Source: Curtobacterium sp. VKM Ac-1393 (lineage in GTDB: Bacteria > Actinomycetota > Actinomycetes > Actinomycetales > Microbacteriaceae). Taken from it: DNA of 64,000 bases. This document shows, piece by piece, positions 26,488-35,996 of the stretch (positions are counted from its first letter, which is position 1; the number at the start of each line of letters is the position of its first letter). A program made the position numbers and the translations under genes. Location: the NCBI RefSeq assembly GCF_015350995.1, contig NZ_JADKRW010000002.1, forward strand, positions 496,001 to 560,000, written 5' to 3'. The notes beneath the pieces were generated by a model. The model was not told where the DNA came from. It searched no databases and saw nothing but the letters and a program-made list of their open reading frames with translations.

Positions 26488-27387
26488 ATGAAGAAGTCCA
26501 TGAAGTTCGGGATCGTGGCGGCCGTCGCCGCGATGGTGGCGGCACCGCTCGTGCCGTCCGCAGCCACCGCAGCACCGGCATCGGCCGCTGCCACCAAGTC
26601 CGGGCCGACGAGCATCGCCTACGTCGAGGTCAACAACGACCAGCTCGCGAACGTCGGCCGGTACACGCTGTCCGGCGGGGCGAACGCGTTCGACGTCGCG
26701 ATCATCTTCGCGGCGAACATCAACTGGAACGGCTCCAAGGCGGTCCTGGTCAACAACGACAAGGTGCAGGCGACGCTCGACAACGCCGCGACGCAGATCA
26801 AGCCGCTGCAGGCGAAGGGCATCAAGGTGTCGCTGTCGGTCCTCGGCAACCACCAGGGCGCGGGCATCGCCAACTTCCCGACCCAGGCCGCGGCGTCGGA
26901 CTTCGCGTCCCAGATCGCCGCCACCGTGTCGAAGTACGGACTCGACGGCGTCGACCTCGACGACGAGTACTCCGACTACGGCGCGAACGGCACCCCGCAG
27001 CCGAACCAGCAGTCCATCGGTTGGCTCATCACCGCACTGCGTGCCCAGATGCCCGGCAAGCTCATCTCGTTCTACGACATCGGCCCGGCGTCGTCCTCGC
27101 TGTCGTCGTCGAGCAGCACCATCGGCTCGAAGCTCGACTACGCCTGGAACCCCTACTACGGCACGTACTCGGCGCCGTCGATCCCGGGGCTCGGCAAGTC
27201 GAAGCTCTCTGCGGCGGCGGTCGACATCCAGAACACCGCGCAGTCGACGGCGGTGTCGCTCGCGCAGCGCACGAAGGCCGACGGGTACGGCGTCTTCATG
27301 ACGTACAACCTGCCGGGAGGCGACAAGAGCGCCTACGTCTCCGCCATGACGCAGCAGCTCTACGGGCAGGCCGCGTCGTACCGCTGA
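26488..27387 (+). CDS. Secreted endo-beta-N-acetylglucosaminidase, EndoH-like (GH18)
   Basis: 299 residues with a Sec signal peptide (basic MKKSMKFG, hydrophobic core, cleavage likely after ATAA/ASAA near residue 30-35). The mature part resembles Streptomyces EndoH: SIAYVEVNNDQLANVGRYTL, AIIFAANINW, SVLGNHQGAGIANFP and the GH18 motif DGVDLDDE (Asp153, Asp156, Asp158, Glu160). EndoH cleaves the chitobiose core of high-mannose N-glycans on proteins. The AAGAGGAG site fits the ATG at 26488. CCGGTTCA 20 bases upstream is half of the LacI operator, hinting at co-regulation. Confidence 0.9.
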   Translation: MKKSMKFGIVAAVAAMVAAPLVPSAATAAPASAAATKSGPTSIAYVEVNNDQLANVGRYTLSGGANAFDVAIIFAANINWNGSKAVLVNNDKVQATLDNAATQIKPLQAKGIKVSLSVLGNHQGAGIANFPTQAAASDFASQIAATVSKYGLDGVDLDDEYSDYGANGTPQPNQQSIGWLITALRAQMPGKLISFYDIGPASSSLSSSSSTIGSKLDYAWNPYYGTYSAPSIPGLGKSKLSAAAVDIQNTAQSTAVSLAQRTKADGYGVFMTYNLPGGDKSAYVSAMTQQLYGQAASYR

Positions 27388-27427
27388 CGCGTTCTCGCTG
27401 ACGGCAGCGGCTGGGGGCTCGGCCTGG

Positions 27428-27486
27428 TGCGAGGTTCCGCACTCGGTGCGAGCCCCCGGCCGTCGCACCGAATGTGGAACCTCGCA
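27428..27486. repeat. Family B long inverted repeat after the EndoH-like gene
   Basis: TGCGAGGTTCC (27428-27438) pairs with GGAACCTCGCA (27476-27486), and inside it TCGGTGCGA (27443-27451) pairs with TCGCACCGA (27463-27471). The resulting 59-base hairpin could serve as terminator for the EndoH-like gene. Confidence 0.7.
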
Positions 27487-27500
27487 CGGACTTCGGCCGA

Positions 27501-27517
27501 CCTCGCACCGTGCGAGG
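27501..27517. repeat. Family B core palindrome
   Basis: CCTCGCACCGTGCGAGG, arms of 8 bases around a single C, lies 22 bases before the DUF1905 start. The identical 17-mer recurs at 45561 and 45675. Confidence 0.75.
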
Positions 27518-27539
27518 GGCGCGGCCGTACGATCGCGAC

Positions 27540-27830
27540 ATGGAGCTCGAGTTCCGCGGTGAGGTGATCGAGTGGCGCGGCCCGGCGCCGTTCTTCTTCG
27601 CCGTCGTGCCGCCGGACGCCGCCGAGGTCATCCACGAACTCGCGCCGGTGCTGACCTACGGCTGGGGTGTGATCCCCGCCCGGGTGACGATCGGCGCCGT
27701 GACCTGGACGACCTCGTTGTTCCCGAAGGACGGCGGGTACCTCGTGCCCCTCCGGGCTGTGGAGCGCAAGCGTGCTCGGGTCGAACTCGGGGACGCCCCG
27801 CAGATCACGCTCGAACTCGACGGCCCCTGA
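27540..27830 (+). CDS. DUF1905 domain protein
   Basis: 96 residues (MELEFRGEVIEWRGPAPFFFAVVP...GWGVIPARVTIGAVTWTTSLFPKDGGYLVPL), matching the small DUF1905 beta-barrel family of unknown function. The ATG at 27540 gives the conserved N-terminus; 22 more upstream codons in frame overlap the family B repeats. Monocistronic as far as can be seen. Confidence 0.8.
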   Translation: MELEFRGEVIEWRGPAPFFFAVVPPDAAEVIHELAPVLTYGWGVIPARVTIGAVTWTTSLFPKDGGYLVPLRAVERKRARVELGDAPQITLELDGP

Positions 27831-27920
27831 TTCTCCTGCACAGCACGGACTGGCCCAAAGCGTTTCCACAAGGCTCACCAGTGGGCCTCGCTGTCGCTGC
27901 CGTTCTCCCTACCGTCGACG

Positions 27921-28071
27921 GTGTGGAAGGGGCGGAAGTACTACAAGGCGTACTGCCCGTGCGGGGAGCACCTGCACACGGTCCACCTCACACCGTCGGA
28001 TCCCTGGTACGTTGTGCATCTGAAGTATCGGCTCGCGAGAACGGGGCTGTTGGGACAGGAGGACCTCATGA
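27921..28071 (+). pseudogene. Remnant of a small toxin-like gene
   Basis: The frame reads WKGRKYYKAYCPCGEHLHTVHLT-PSDP..., a Cys/His pattern I recall from small actinobacterial proteins encoded upstream of a partner like the next gene and usually ending in CW. Here the frame runs without a stop into that partner. Removing one G from the run at 28043-28046 instead gives ...RTGCWDRRTS and a TGA overlapping the next ATG (ATGA), the expected arrangement. The N-terminal half also seems missing. So it looks frameshifted and truncated; family identity is from memory. Confidence 0.4.
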
Positions 28072-28400
28072 CGAACTACCTCGTGCGCGTCGAGTGCGCA
28101 GCGCAGCTCGAGGCAGCGGACGACCTCCGTGCCGAGCTCACCGCGGACTTCGACGTCATCGCGGACGCGCTCTTCGATCTCGACGACGTCCACGATCAGG
28201 ACCTGACCGCCGACCTCGCGACCGGCACCCTCAACTTCTCGATCGGGGTCGTCTCGGACGACGAGTTCGGTGCGCTCGACCGTGCGCTCGGGGCAGTACG
28301 GACCGCGCTGCACGCCGCTGGGCGTGGCACCCCTGGATGGGAGCGGCAGTACCGGATGCTCCGACAGGAAGTCGAAGAAGAGCCGATCGGAGCGCTCTGA
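28068..28400 (+). CDS. Hypothetical protein, partner of the toxin-like remnant
   Basis: 110 residues, acidic and soluble (MTNYLVRVECAAQLEAADDLRAEL...VEEEPIGAL). An AGGAGG site ending 5 bases before the ATG supports the start. The position directly after a toxin-like remnant suggests an antitoxin or partner protein, now possibly orphaned. No DNA-binding motif is visible. Confidence 0.6.
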   Translation: MTNYLVRVECAAQLEAADDLRAELTADFDVIADALFDLDDVHDQDLTADLATGTLNFSIGVVSDDEFGALDRALGAVRTALHAAGRGTPGWERQYRMLRQEVEEEPIGAL

Positions 28401-28439
28401 CGACGGCGCGGTTGCGCGCTGGCACCCCGCAGGTGAGCG

Positions 28440-29300
28440 TCAGAGCCAGACGGCGACGCCGCCGTGTGAGGAGCACGTCCCTCGCCTGGACTGGCTGAAG
28501 CTGTACGTGCCGTCGCCGCACTTCGCCGTGGCACCGGCTGGCGCGCTCGACGCGACCTCTGGACGGCAGACCGTCACTCCCGCTGTGTTGACGTACGTGC
28601 CGTTCGTGCACGTCGGGGCGGCAGGAGCCGCGGGGGCAACGTAGGTTCCGACCGTGGTGACCTGCGTCACCGGCGGCGTCGTGACGCGTTCGTTCCGGAG
28701 AACGCGGCCGGTTTCCACACCGTCCGTGTAGGTGACGAGGTACGTCTTCGTGGTGACACCGCGGACCCCGGGCGTCGTCACTGAGGTCGTGCCCTGGGCC
28801 AGGGTCGAGCTCTGCACCGTCGTGGAGCCGAACGCGATCCGTGAGGTCTCCGTCACCGCCTTGGTCGTGACCACCGGCGTGGGGGTCGGTGTGGGCGTCA
28901 CCGTGCGTGTCGGTGTCGGAGACGTCTTCGGCGTCGCGGCCACCGTCGCGCTCGGAGCCGTCACGGCGGCGACCTGTGCCGGTGCGTCCGGCAACGGGTG
29001 GGTCGCACCGTAGGCGGAGGTCGATCCGATCAGCGCGGCGAGAGCGATGCCCGCACCGATCGCGGCAGTAGCGCGCTTCCTCGGGATCCGGAGCCACGTC
29101 GAGCGGCGGAAGGCGACGGCGTAGAGCGTCGTGGGCAGGACGACGAGCGCGATCATCATCAGCATCCCCCAGACTCCGGTCGATGCGAAGCCGGCGAGTG
29201 CGAGGACGGCGGTTCCCACGATGCCGACCCAGGTGGTGATCGGTACCCGACGACGGGGACGTGGCGCACGCGGGCTTGTGGTCTGGCGGGGGTTCGGCAC
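28440..29300 (-). CDS. G5-domain and DUF3761 membrane/surface protein
   Basis: 286 residues. Two or three hydrophobic segments in the first 90 residues (ITTWVGIVGTAVLALAGFAS, MLMMIALVVLPTTLYAVAF, then AAIGAGIALAALIGS), a Thr/Pro-rich spacer with TPTPTPTP, a G5-type domain (near 150-225; TTKAVTETSRIAFGSTTV...VTYTDGVETGRVLRNE) and a C-terminal Cys-rich DUF3761 motif (CTNGTYV...CGDGTYSFS...GTCSSHGGVAVW). G5 domains often bind sugars such as N-acetylglucosamine in cell-wall proteins. The GTG start was chosen because AAGGAG precedes it by 5 bases; the longer frame overlaps a hairpin. Confidence 0.8.
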   Translation of the reverse strand: MPNPRQTTSPRAPRPRRRVPITTWVGIVGTAVLALAGFASTGVWGMLMMIALVVLPTTLYAVAFRRSTWLRIPRKRATAAIGAGIALAALIGSTSAYGATHPLPDAPAQVAAVTAPSATVAATPKTSPTPTRTVTPTPTPTPVVTTKAVTETSRIAFGSTTVQSSTLAQGTTSVTTPGVRGVTTKTYLVTYTDGVETGRVLRNERVTTPPVTQVTTVGTYVAPAAPAAPTCTNGTYVNTAGVTVCRPEVASSAPAGATAKCGDGTYSFSQSRRGTCSSHGGVAVWL

Positions 29301-29403
29301 TGAGCTCCTTGGATGGCGAGGACCGCTCAAGTGTCCCGGAGGCGGCTCCGCTGTCCCATCCCCAGTTCTGGGTGGTGCTGAGACGCACGGTGCGCGCGTG
29401 TTC

Positions 29404-29454
29404 GCTCCGTGCGACGTTGATCGCTCGGTACGTCGGAACAACCTCGCACGGAGC
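29404..29454 (-). terminator. Hairpin downstream of tRNA-Gly, family B-like
   Basis: GCTCCGTGCGA (29404-29414) pairs perfectly with TCGCACGGAGC (29444-29454). It lies 65 bases beyond the 3' end of the tRNA on the minus strand and before the G5 protein gene. The arms share the TGCGAGG-type sequence of family B. Confidence 0.5.
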
Positions 29455-29518
29455 AGGCAACAGTGCACGGGCCGGAGAACACGGCACCGTGCGGCGACCG
29501 GAGACAGAGGAAGAAGAG

Positions 29519-29589
29519 AGGGGATGACGGGAATCGAACCCGCGTGGCCAGTTTGGAAGACTGGGGCTCTACCATTGAGCTACATCCCC
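29519..29589 (-). tRNA. tRNA-Gly (anticodon TCC)
   Basis: Minus-strand cloverleaf of 71 bases: acceptor GGGGATG/CATCCCC, D arm GCTC/GAGC, anticodon stem CCAGT/ACTGG with loop CTTCCAA, T arm with GGTTCGATTCC, discriminator T. CCA is not encoded. Confidence 0.95.
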
Positions 29590-29642
29590 GCGCTGCGCAC
29601 GTGTCGCAGCCCGACCATCGTAGCGGACGAACGAGTACCGAC

Positions 29643-29918
29643 ATGCCACCCCGTGTGCTGCTCCCGCCGACCGACGCCGATGCACGGCGGATCAAGCGGT
29701 CGCGGGTGATCTCGTACGCCCTGGTGGTCCTCGCAGCGATCGTGTTCTCGATGCGCCCGGAGCTGTTCGGTGACCCGCAATCGCAGCCCGTCCACGCCCT
29801 GCTGCACGGGTGGCGGATCGTCGCCGGGGTCGTGCTCGCGGTGGCGGCGCTCGGGGTGCAGGTGGTCGTCGGCGTGCGGTGGCGCTCCGGCCTGCGACGC
29901 GCCGCGGCGGACGAGTGA
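29643..29918 (+). CDS. Small two-helix membrane protein
   Basis: 91 residues with two hydrophobic segments (VISYALVVLAAIVFSM near 22-37 and WRIVAGVVLAVAALGVQVVVG near 57-77). No recognisable family. It is flanked by tRNA genes and has no obvious operon partner. The ATG at 29643 avoids overlap with tRNA-Gly, which the longer frame crosses. Confidence 0.6.
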   Translation: MPPRVLLPPTDADARRIKRSRVISYALVVLAAIVFSMRPELFGDPQSQPVHALLHGWRIVAGVVLAVAALGVQVVVGVRWRSGLRRAAADE

Positions 29919-30011
29919 CGTTCCTCCCGGGAACCGTGCACCGGGGGACCGCTAGACTCATCGGCGTCGCATGCGCCCTTCGGCGCGCGCGGACACCCTG
30001 GCCCAGTCAAA

Positions 30012-30088
30012 CGGGGCGTAGCTCAGCTTGGTAGAGCGCCCGCTTTGGGAGCGGGAGGTCGCAGGTTCAACTCCTGTCGCCCCGACCA
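30012..30088 (+). tRNA. tRNA-Pro (anticodon TGG)
   Basis: Acceptor CGGGGCG/CGCCCCG, D arm GCTC/GAGC, anticodon stem CCCGC/GCGGG with loop TTTGGGA, T arm GGTTCAACTCC, discriminator A and an encoded CCA at 30086-30088. It lies 52 bases before the trigger factor gene. Confidence 0.95.
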
Positions 30089-30140
30089 GGTCCTCGAGAA
30101 CCATCGATCACACGAACGTCAACCAACAGGAGAACATCCC

Positions 30141-31448
30141 GTGGCCACCAGCACCGTCGACAAGGTGAGCGACACCCGCGTCAAGCTCACCGTGAACGTG
30201 ACGCCGGAAGATCTCAAGCCGAGCATCGACCACGCGTACAAGCACATCGCCGAGCAGATCAACATCCCCGGCTTCCGCAAGGGCAAGGTCCCGCCGGCGA
30301 TCGTCGACCAGCGCGTCGGCCGTGGCGAGGTCCTGAACCACGCCGTCGGTGACGCCATCGACAACTTCTACCGCCAGGCGGTCGAAGAGCAGGAACTCCG
30401 CATCCTCGGCCGTGCCGAGGCCGACGTCGCCGAGCTGCCGAACGTGGCCGACTTCGCGGGCGACCTCGTCCTGACCTTCGAGGTCGATGTGCGTCCCGAG
30501 TTCGACCTGCCGAAGTACGAGGACTACGAGCTCACCGTCGACGCCGTCGAGGTGTCGGACGACGAGATCGAAGAAGAGCTGCAGAACCTGCGCACCCGCT
30601 TCGGCACGCTCGTGACGGTCGACCGTCCGGCGAAGACCGGCGACTTCGCGCAGATCGACCTGACCGCCAGCATCGGCGACGACGAGGTCGACTCGGCCAC
30701 CGGCGTCTCCTACGAGATCGGCTCCGGCGACCTGCTCGAGGGCATCGACGAGGCGCTCGAGTCCCTGACCGCCGGTGAGTCGACGAACTTCGAGTCGAAG
30801 CTCGTCGGTGGCGACCGCGAGGGCGAGACCGCCCAGATCGCGGTCACCGTCACCGCCGTCAAGGAGCGCGAGCTCCCCGAGGCCGACGACGAGTTCGCGC
30901 AGATCGCCAGCCAGTTCGACACGATCGACGAGCTCAAGGTCGACCTGAAGGACCAGATCGCGAAGTCCAAGACCTTCGGTCAGGGCGCCGCGGCTCGCGA
31001 CAAGCTCGTCGAGAAGCTCATCGAGGACGTCAACATCCCGATCTCGGCGCAGCTCATCGAGGACGAGGTGCACCGTCACCTCGAGCAGGAGAGCCGCCTG
31101 GAGGACGACGAGCACCGCAAGGAGGTCTCCGAGTCCAGCGAGAAGGCCTTCCGCTCGCAGATCCTGCTCGACTCCATCGCCGAGAAGGAAGAGATCCAGG
31201 TCTCGCAGGAGGAACTGACCCAGTACCTCATCCAGGCTGCCGCGCAGTACGGCATGGAGCCGGCCGAGTTCATCAAGGTCATCGACCAGAACGGCCAGAT
31301 CCCCGGCATGGTCGGCGAGGTCGCCCGCTCGAAGGCGGTCGCGACCGTCCTGTCGAAGGTGACCGTCAAGGACACCAACGGCGACGCAGTCGACCTGTCC
31401 GCCTTCACGGCGGGCGTCGCGCAGGCTCCTGCTGAGGACGCCGAGTAA
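30141..31448 (+). CDS. tig: Trigger factor
   Basis: Ribosome-associated chaperone and peptidyl-prolyl isomerase, 435 residues. The ribosome-binding loop is GFRKGKVPP (near residues 44-52) in the N-terminal domain; the FKBP-type domain (around 155-245) contains [14 protein letters not shown] and [16 protein letters not shown]; a helical C-terminal arm follows. GTG at 30141 with AGGAG upstream gives the conserved [17 protein letters not shown] start; the longer frame crosses tRNA-Pro. It precedes clpP1-clpP2, the conserved actinobacterial order. Confidence 0.96.
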   Translation: MATSTVDKVSDTRVKLTVNVTPEDLKPSIDHAYKHIAEQINIPGFRKGKVPPAIVDQRVGRGEVLNHAVGDAIDNFYRQAVEEQELRILGRAEADVAELPNVADFAGDLVLTFEVDVRPEFDLPKYEDYELTVDAVEVSDDEIEEELQNLRTRFGTLVTVDRPAKTGDFAQIDLTASIGDDEVDSATGVSYEIGSGDLLEGIDEALESLTAGESTNFESKLVGGDREGETAQIAVTVTAVKERELPEADDEFAQIASQFDTIDELKVDLKDQIAKSKTFGQGAAARDKLVEKLIEDVNIPISAQLIEDEVHRHLEQESRLEDDEHRKEVSESSEKAFRSQILLDSIAEKEEIQVSQEELTQYLIQAAAQYGMEPAEFIKVIDQNGQIPGMVGEVARSKAVATVLSKVTVKDTNGDAVDLSAFTAGVAQAPAEDAE

Positions 31449-31473
31449 CGATCTCGACGCCACCAGCGTGACT

Positions 31474-31513
31474 GACGGGAGGCACGGTGCCAGCTGGCAC
31501 CGTGCCTCCCGTC
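31474..31513 (+). terminator. 40-base perfect palindrome after tig (family A)
   Basis: The 20-base half GACGGGAGGCACGGTGCCAG is followed directly by its exact reverse complement, then TCGTATTT. It is a strong intrinsic terminator for tig and a full-length member of the family A repeats. Confidence 0.85.
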
Positions 31514-31534
31514 TCGTATTTCCGCACCACCGCA

Positions 31535-31548
31535 TTGCTGTCGGCGAA
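31535..31548. promoter_or_regulatory. ClgR-box-like site before clpP1
   Basis: TTGCTGTCGGCGAA; on the minus strand TTCGCCGACAGCAA, one base off the described ClgR core CGCYNANRGCG. ClgR activates clp genes in actinobacteria, and the location 68 bases before clpP1 suits an activator. Confidence 0.45.
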
Positions 31549-31616
31549 CACACGCGAAGTGGTGCGTTGCAACCGATAAGTTCGACAACAAGCGACAACT
31601 GAACGGGAGCTTTTCC

Positions 31617-32246
31617 ATGGCCGAAGCAACACTGAACCCCAGTGTTTTTGACCGCCTTCTGAGAGACCGGATCGTGTGGCTCGGCTCCGAGGTCCGCGAC
31701 GACAACTCGAACGAGATCGCAGCCAAGCTGCTGCTGCTCGCCGCCGAGGACCCTGAGAAGGACATCTACCTCTACATCAACTCGCCCGGTGGCTCGATCA
31801 CCGCCGGCATGGCGATCTACGACACGATGCAGTTCGTCCCGAACGACATCGTGACCGTGGGCATCGGCCTCGCGGCGTCGATGGGACAGTTCCTGCTGTC
31901 CTCCGGCACGCCCGGCAAGCGTTACATCACGCCGAACGCCCGCGTCCTGCTGCACCAGCCGTCCGGCGGGTTCGGCGGCACCGCTGCCGACATCCAGACG
32001 CAGGCCAAGGTCATCCTCGACATGAAGCAGCGCATGGCGGAGCTCACCGCCGAGCAGACCGGCAAGTCGATCGAGCAGGTCCTCAAGGACAACGACCGCG
32101 ACAACTGGTTCAGCGCCCAGGAAGCCCTCGAGTACGGCTTCGTCGACCACCTGCGTGCCTCGTCCGCCGAGGTCATCGGCGGTGGTGGCACCGTCGGTGA
32201 CGGCGCGACGCCGACCCCGGCTGCCGACCCCGACGCCCAGTCCTGA
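31617..32246 (+). CDS. clpP1: ATP-dependent Clp protease proteolytic subunit 1
   Basis: 209 residues; catalytic Ser88 in GLAASMGQ and His113 in LLHQPSGG. It forms the degradation chamber together with ClpP2 (mixed ClpP1P2 in actinobacteria) and works with ClpX encoded 2.4 kb away. The C-terminal tail after residue 190 is Gly/Ala/Pro-rich. 26 bases separate it from clpP2, so they are one transcript. Confidence 0.95.
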   Translation: MAEATLNPSVFDRLLRDRIVWLGSEVRDDNSNEIAAKLLLLAAEDPEKDIYLYINSPGGSITAGMAIYDTMQFVPNDIVTVGIGLAASMGQFLLSSGTPGKRYITPNARVLLHQPSGGFGGTAADIQTQAKVILDMKQRMAELTAEQTGKSIEQVLKDNDRDNWFSAQEALEYGFVDHLRASSAEVIGGGGTVGDGATPTPAADPDAQS

Positions 32247-32272
32247 TCCCCACCGAAGAAAAGGAAACGAGA

Positions 32273-32932
32273 ATGCATCTCCCAATGCTCGGTGGCGCGC
32301 AGAACGTCCCGGCTCCCTCTGATCGGTACATCCTGCCGAGCTTCGAGGAGCGCACGGCCTACGGCTACAAGCGCCAGGACCCGTACGCGAAGCTCTTCGA
32401 GGACCGCATCGTGTTCCTCGGTGTCCAGGTCGACGACGCGTCGGCCGACGACGTCATGGCCCAGCTGCTCGTGCTCGAGTCGATGGACCCCGACCGCGAC
32501 ATCGTGATGTACATCAACTCGCCCGGTGGCTCGTTCACCGCGATGACGGCGATCTACGACACGATGCAGTACATCCGTCCGCAGATCCAGACGGTCTGCC
32601 TCGGTCAGGCTGCATCGGCCGCGTCGGTGCTCCTCGCCGGCGGCACCCCGGGCAAGCGCCTGGCCCTGCCGAACGCCCGTGTGCTCATCCACCAGCCCGC
32701 TGTCCAGCAGGGTGGCGGACAGGCGTCGGACATCGAGATCCAGGCGGCGGAGATCCTCCGCATGCGCACCTGGCTCGAGGAGACGCTGTCGAAGCACTCC
32801 AACAAGACGCCGGCGGAGATCAACCACGACATCGAGCGCGACAAGATCATGTCCGCGCAGGAAGCCGTGGAGTACGGCCTGATCGACCAGGTCCTCACCA
32901 GCCGCAAGAACCTGCCGGCGCTCGTCAAGTAG
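32273..32932 (+). CDS. clpP2: ATP-dependent Clp protease proteolytic subunit 2
   Basis: 219 residues; catalytic Ser115 in [11 protein letters not shown] and His140 in [11 protein letters not shown]-terminal extension of about 20 residues relative to E. coli ClpP may be a processed propeptide. Partner of ClpP1 in the same operon, closed by a strong hairpin. Confidence 0.95.
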   Translation: MHLPMLGGAQNVPAPSDRYILPSFEERTAYGYKRQDPYAKLFEDRIVFLGVQVDDASADDVMAQLLVLESMDPDRDIVMYINSPGGSFTAMTAIYDTMQYIRPQIQTVCLGQAASAASVLLAGGTPGKRLALPNARVLIHQPAVQQGGGQASDIEIQAAEILRMRTWLEETLSKHSNKTPAEINHDIERDKIMSAQEAVEYGLIDQVLTSRKNLPALVK

Positions 32933-32941
32933 CACCAGCAG

Positions 32942-32987
32942 GAACGACGAAGGCCCCGCACCGATCGGTGTGGGGCCTTCGTCGTTC
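32942..32987. terminator. Bidirectional terminator between clpP2 and copC-like gene
   Basis: GAACGACGAAGGCCCC pairs with GGGGCCTTCGTCGTTC with further pairing inward (GCACCGATCGGTGTG). It separates the converging clpP2 and CopC-like genes. Confidence 0.85.
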
Positions 32988-32994
32988 AGCGGTG

Positions 32995-33654
32995 TCAGTC
33001 CTCGGTGTCGTCCGTCTCCGGCGCGGGTCGGCGCCGCAGGACGAGCAACAGGGCCACGACCACGCCGACGAGGACGATGCCGCCGGCGCCGATCCACAGT
33101 GCATCAGTCGCTGCCGAGTCGGTGCTGCCCGAGGCCGTGCCGGAGGTGGCCGCCTCGGTCGACGAACCGCCCGCGGTGGCGCAGGTCGGCGGGGTCGACG
33201 AGCCCGTGGCTGCGGAGAAGCCGGACGGGGCCTTCCACGTGAAGGCGTACTCGTCGGAGACGGTGTGGCCGTCGGCGGAGACGATCTGCCACTCGACGGT
33301 GTACTTCCCCGAGTCACCGAGGGCAGCAGGCGTGGTCATCGAGGGCCCGTCGATGTCGACGCAGCCGTCCTCGTAGTACTTGCCGTCCGGCCCCACGACC
33401 CGGAACGCGAAGCCCGAACCGGAGTCGCCGATGTCGAGCAGCTTGTCGTTCGTGGTGATCTCGAACGCCTTCGGCAGCGCGGTGAGCGTGCCGTCGATCT
33501 CCGGTGTGGACGCGACGAGGTAGTTGTGCGCGCTCGCGGGACCGGCAAGCCCGAGGACCGCACCGCCCGTGATCGCGACGGCCGCGGCGGACCCGGCCAC
33601 GAGCCTCCAGGCAGAGGACCGCAGCCGAGTCCGACGCGAGCCGCGCTGCGTCAC
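32995..33654 (-). CDS. CopC-domain copper-associated protein
   Basis: 219 residues: signal peptide (WRLVAGSAAAVAITGGAVLGLAGPASA) and a mature protein beginning HNYLVASTP. A His at the mature N-terminus is a known Cu(II) ligand in CopC. The domain ends near residue 145 (DGHTVSDEYAFTWKA), followed by a Ser/Thr/Ala-rich linker and one C-terminal membrane helix (ALWIGAGGIVLVGVVVALLLVL). It should sit outside the membrane and bind copper. The start overlaps the YcnI stop by 4 bases. Confidence 0.87.
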   Translation of the reverse strand: MTQRGSRRTRLRSSAWRLVAGSAAAVAITGGAVLGLAGPASAHNYLVASTPEIDGTLTALPKAFEITTNDKLLDIGDSGSGFAFRVVGPDGKYYEDGCVDIDGPSMTTPAALGDSGKYTVEWQIVSADGHTVSDEYAFTWKAPSGFSAATGSSTPPTCATAGGSSTEAATSGTASGSTDSAATDALWIGAGGIVLVGVVVALLLVLRRRPAPETDDTED

Positions 33655-34376
33655 TTGGCGGAGCTCCGACGACGCGTGCCGGCGACGGCGACGACCAGGG
33701 CGACGGCGCCGAGCACCAGGCCGCCGAGGCCGAGGAAGCGTCCGACCAGGTCGGGGTCGGCAGGGGCCGTCGAGCCGGCGGCGGCCTCGGTCGTCGCGGT
33801 CGCGATCGGGTCACCGTCGTCGTCGGTGGCCTCGGCGGCGGTGAGGGTGACCGAGGGCGCGGGGTGCTCGGGCTCGGCCTCGCCGGCCTTCTGCTCCTGG
33901 TTCCACTCGACCGAGCCCTTCTCGCAGGTCTGCAGCACGGGGAACTCGACGAGGTCGCCGGCCTTGCCGTCGGGCAGTGAGAACGAGAGCGCGAAGGTGT
34001 CGCGCTCGTCGGCGGGGAGCGGGGTCTTCGCCGTGTACGTAACGCTCGTGACGCGCTCGGCGGCGTCCTCGGCGTGCTCACCGTCGGCAGCCGCGGACGG
34101 GCTCGTGTACGGCTCGGTCGTCTTCGAGATCTTCCAGTTCGGGTTGACCGTCGGCGTGACCTCGATGACCGACTCCGGCACCTGGAACTCGAGCTTGGTG
34201 GTGGGGGAGCCGTCGCAGCCGTGCGGGACCGAGAAGGTCGCCGTGGTGTACGAGTTCGCGGCGGTCGACGTGGCCGTCGCGGACACGTGCGCGCTGGCCG
34301 CGCCGGCGGTGCCGAGGACGATGACGGCCACGGCACCGAGGGTGACGGCGCCGCCGGCGACGAGACGCTTCTGCAT
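33651..34376 (-). CDS. YcnI-like DUF1775 copper-binding protein
   Basis: 241 residues: signal peptide ending ASA and mature start HVSATATS, the His used for copper binding in YcnI. The DUF1775 domain runs to about residue 165 with VPHGCDGSPTTKLEFQVPE; a linker and a C-terminal helix (LGGLVLGAVALVVAVAG) anchor it. First gene of a two-gene operon with the CopC-like gene, with a BlaI/CopY-type palindrome in the promoter. Confidence 0.88.
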   Translation of the reverse strand: MQKRLVAGGAVTLGAVAVIVLGTAGAASAHVSATATSTAANSYTTATFSVPHGCDGSPTTKLEFQVPESVIEVTPTVNPNWKISKTTEPYTSPSAAADGEHAEDAAERVTSVTYTAKTPLPADERDTFALSFSLPDGKAGDLVEFPVLQTCEKGSVEWNQEQKAGEAEPEHPAPSVTLTAAEATDDDGDPIATATTEAAAGSTAPADPDLVGRFLGLGGLVLGAVALVVAVAGTRRRSSAK

Positions 34377-34409
34377 GGGGTTCCTTCGCGGGTTGGTTCG
34401 AGGGTGTTT

Positions 34410-34422
34410 CTACAACTTGTAG
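34410..34422. promoter_or_regulatory. Operator-like palindrome before ycnI-copC
   Basis: CTACAACTTGTAG is palindromic with one central base and contains TACA...TGTA, the pattern of CopY/BlaI-family operators (cop box TACAnnTGTA, here with three central bases). Position 34 bases upstream of the ycnI start suits control of this operon by copper. Confidence 0.5.
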
Positions 34423-34612
34423 AGAAGACTGGATCACGGTAGCAGGCCCGAACGCCCTGGGCGAACGCGTGCGCGAAATCCCGCGGGGCCGCGCGGCCGG
34501 TGTCACCGGTTGCGGTTAGGCTCGTGTCCACGACGAGGTGCCCACCAGCAGCGGTGCACCAGCGGCCGGTGCGAGTGTGCGGGCCGGCACGTCCAACCAG
34601 GGAGGCACGGCA

Positions 34613-35893
<1,281 letters not shown>

Positions 35894-35894
35894 C

Positions 35895-35957
35895 ACCGCC
35901 CCACCACGACGAAGCCCCGCACCGAATCGGTGTGGGGCTTCGTCGTGGTGGGGCGGT
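35895..35957. terminator. Terminator of clpX
   Basis: A 63-base hairpin: ACCGCCCCACCACGACGAAG at the left pairs with CTTCGTCGTGGTGGGGCGGT at the right, with near-perfect pairing inward. Confidence 0.85.
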
Positions 35958-35996
35958 CGTCTGGTTCTTCCCATGACGGCCGCGATGGAAGGTGAG

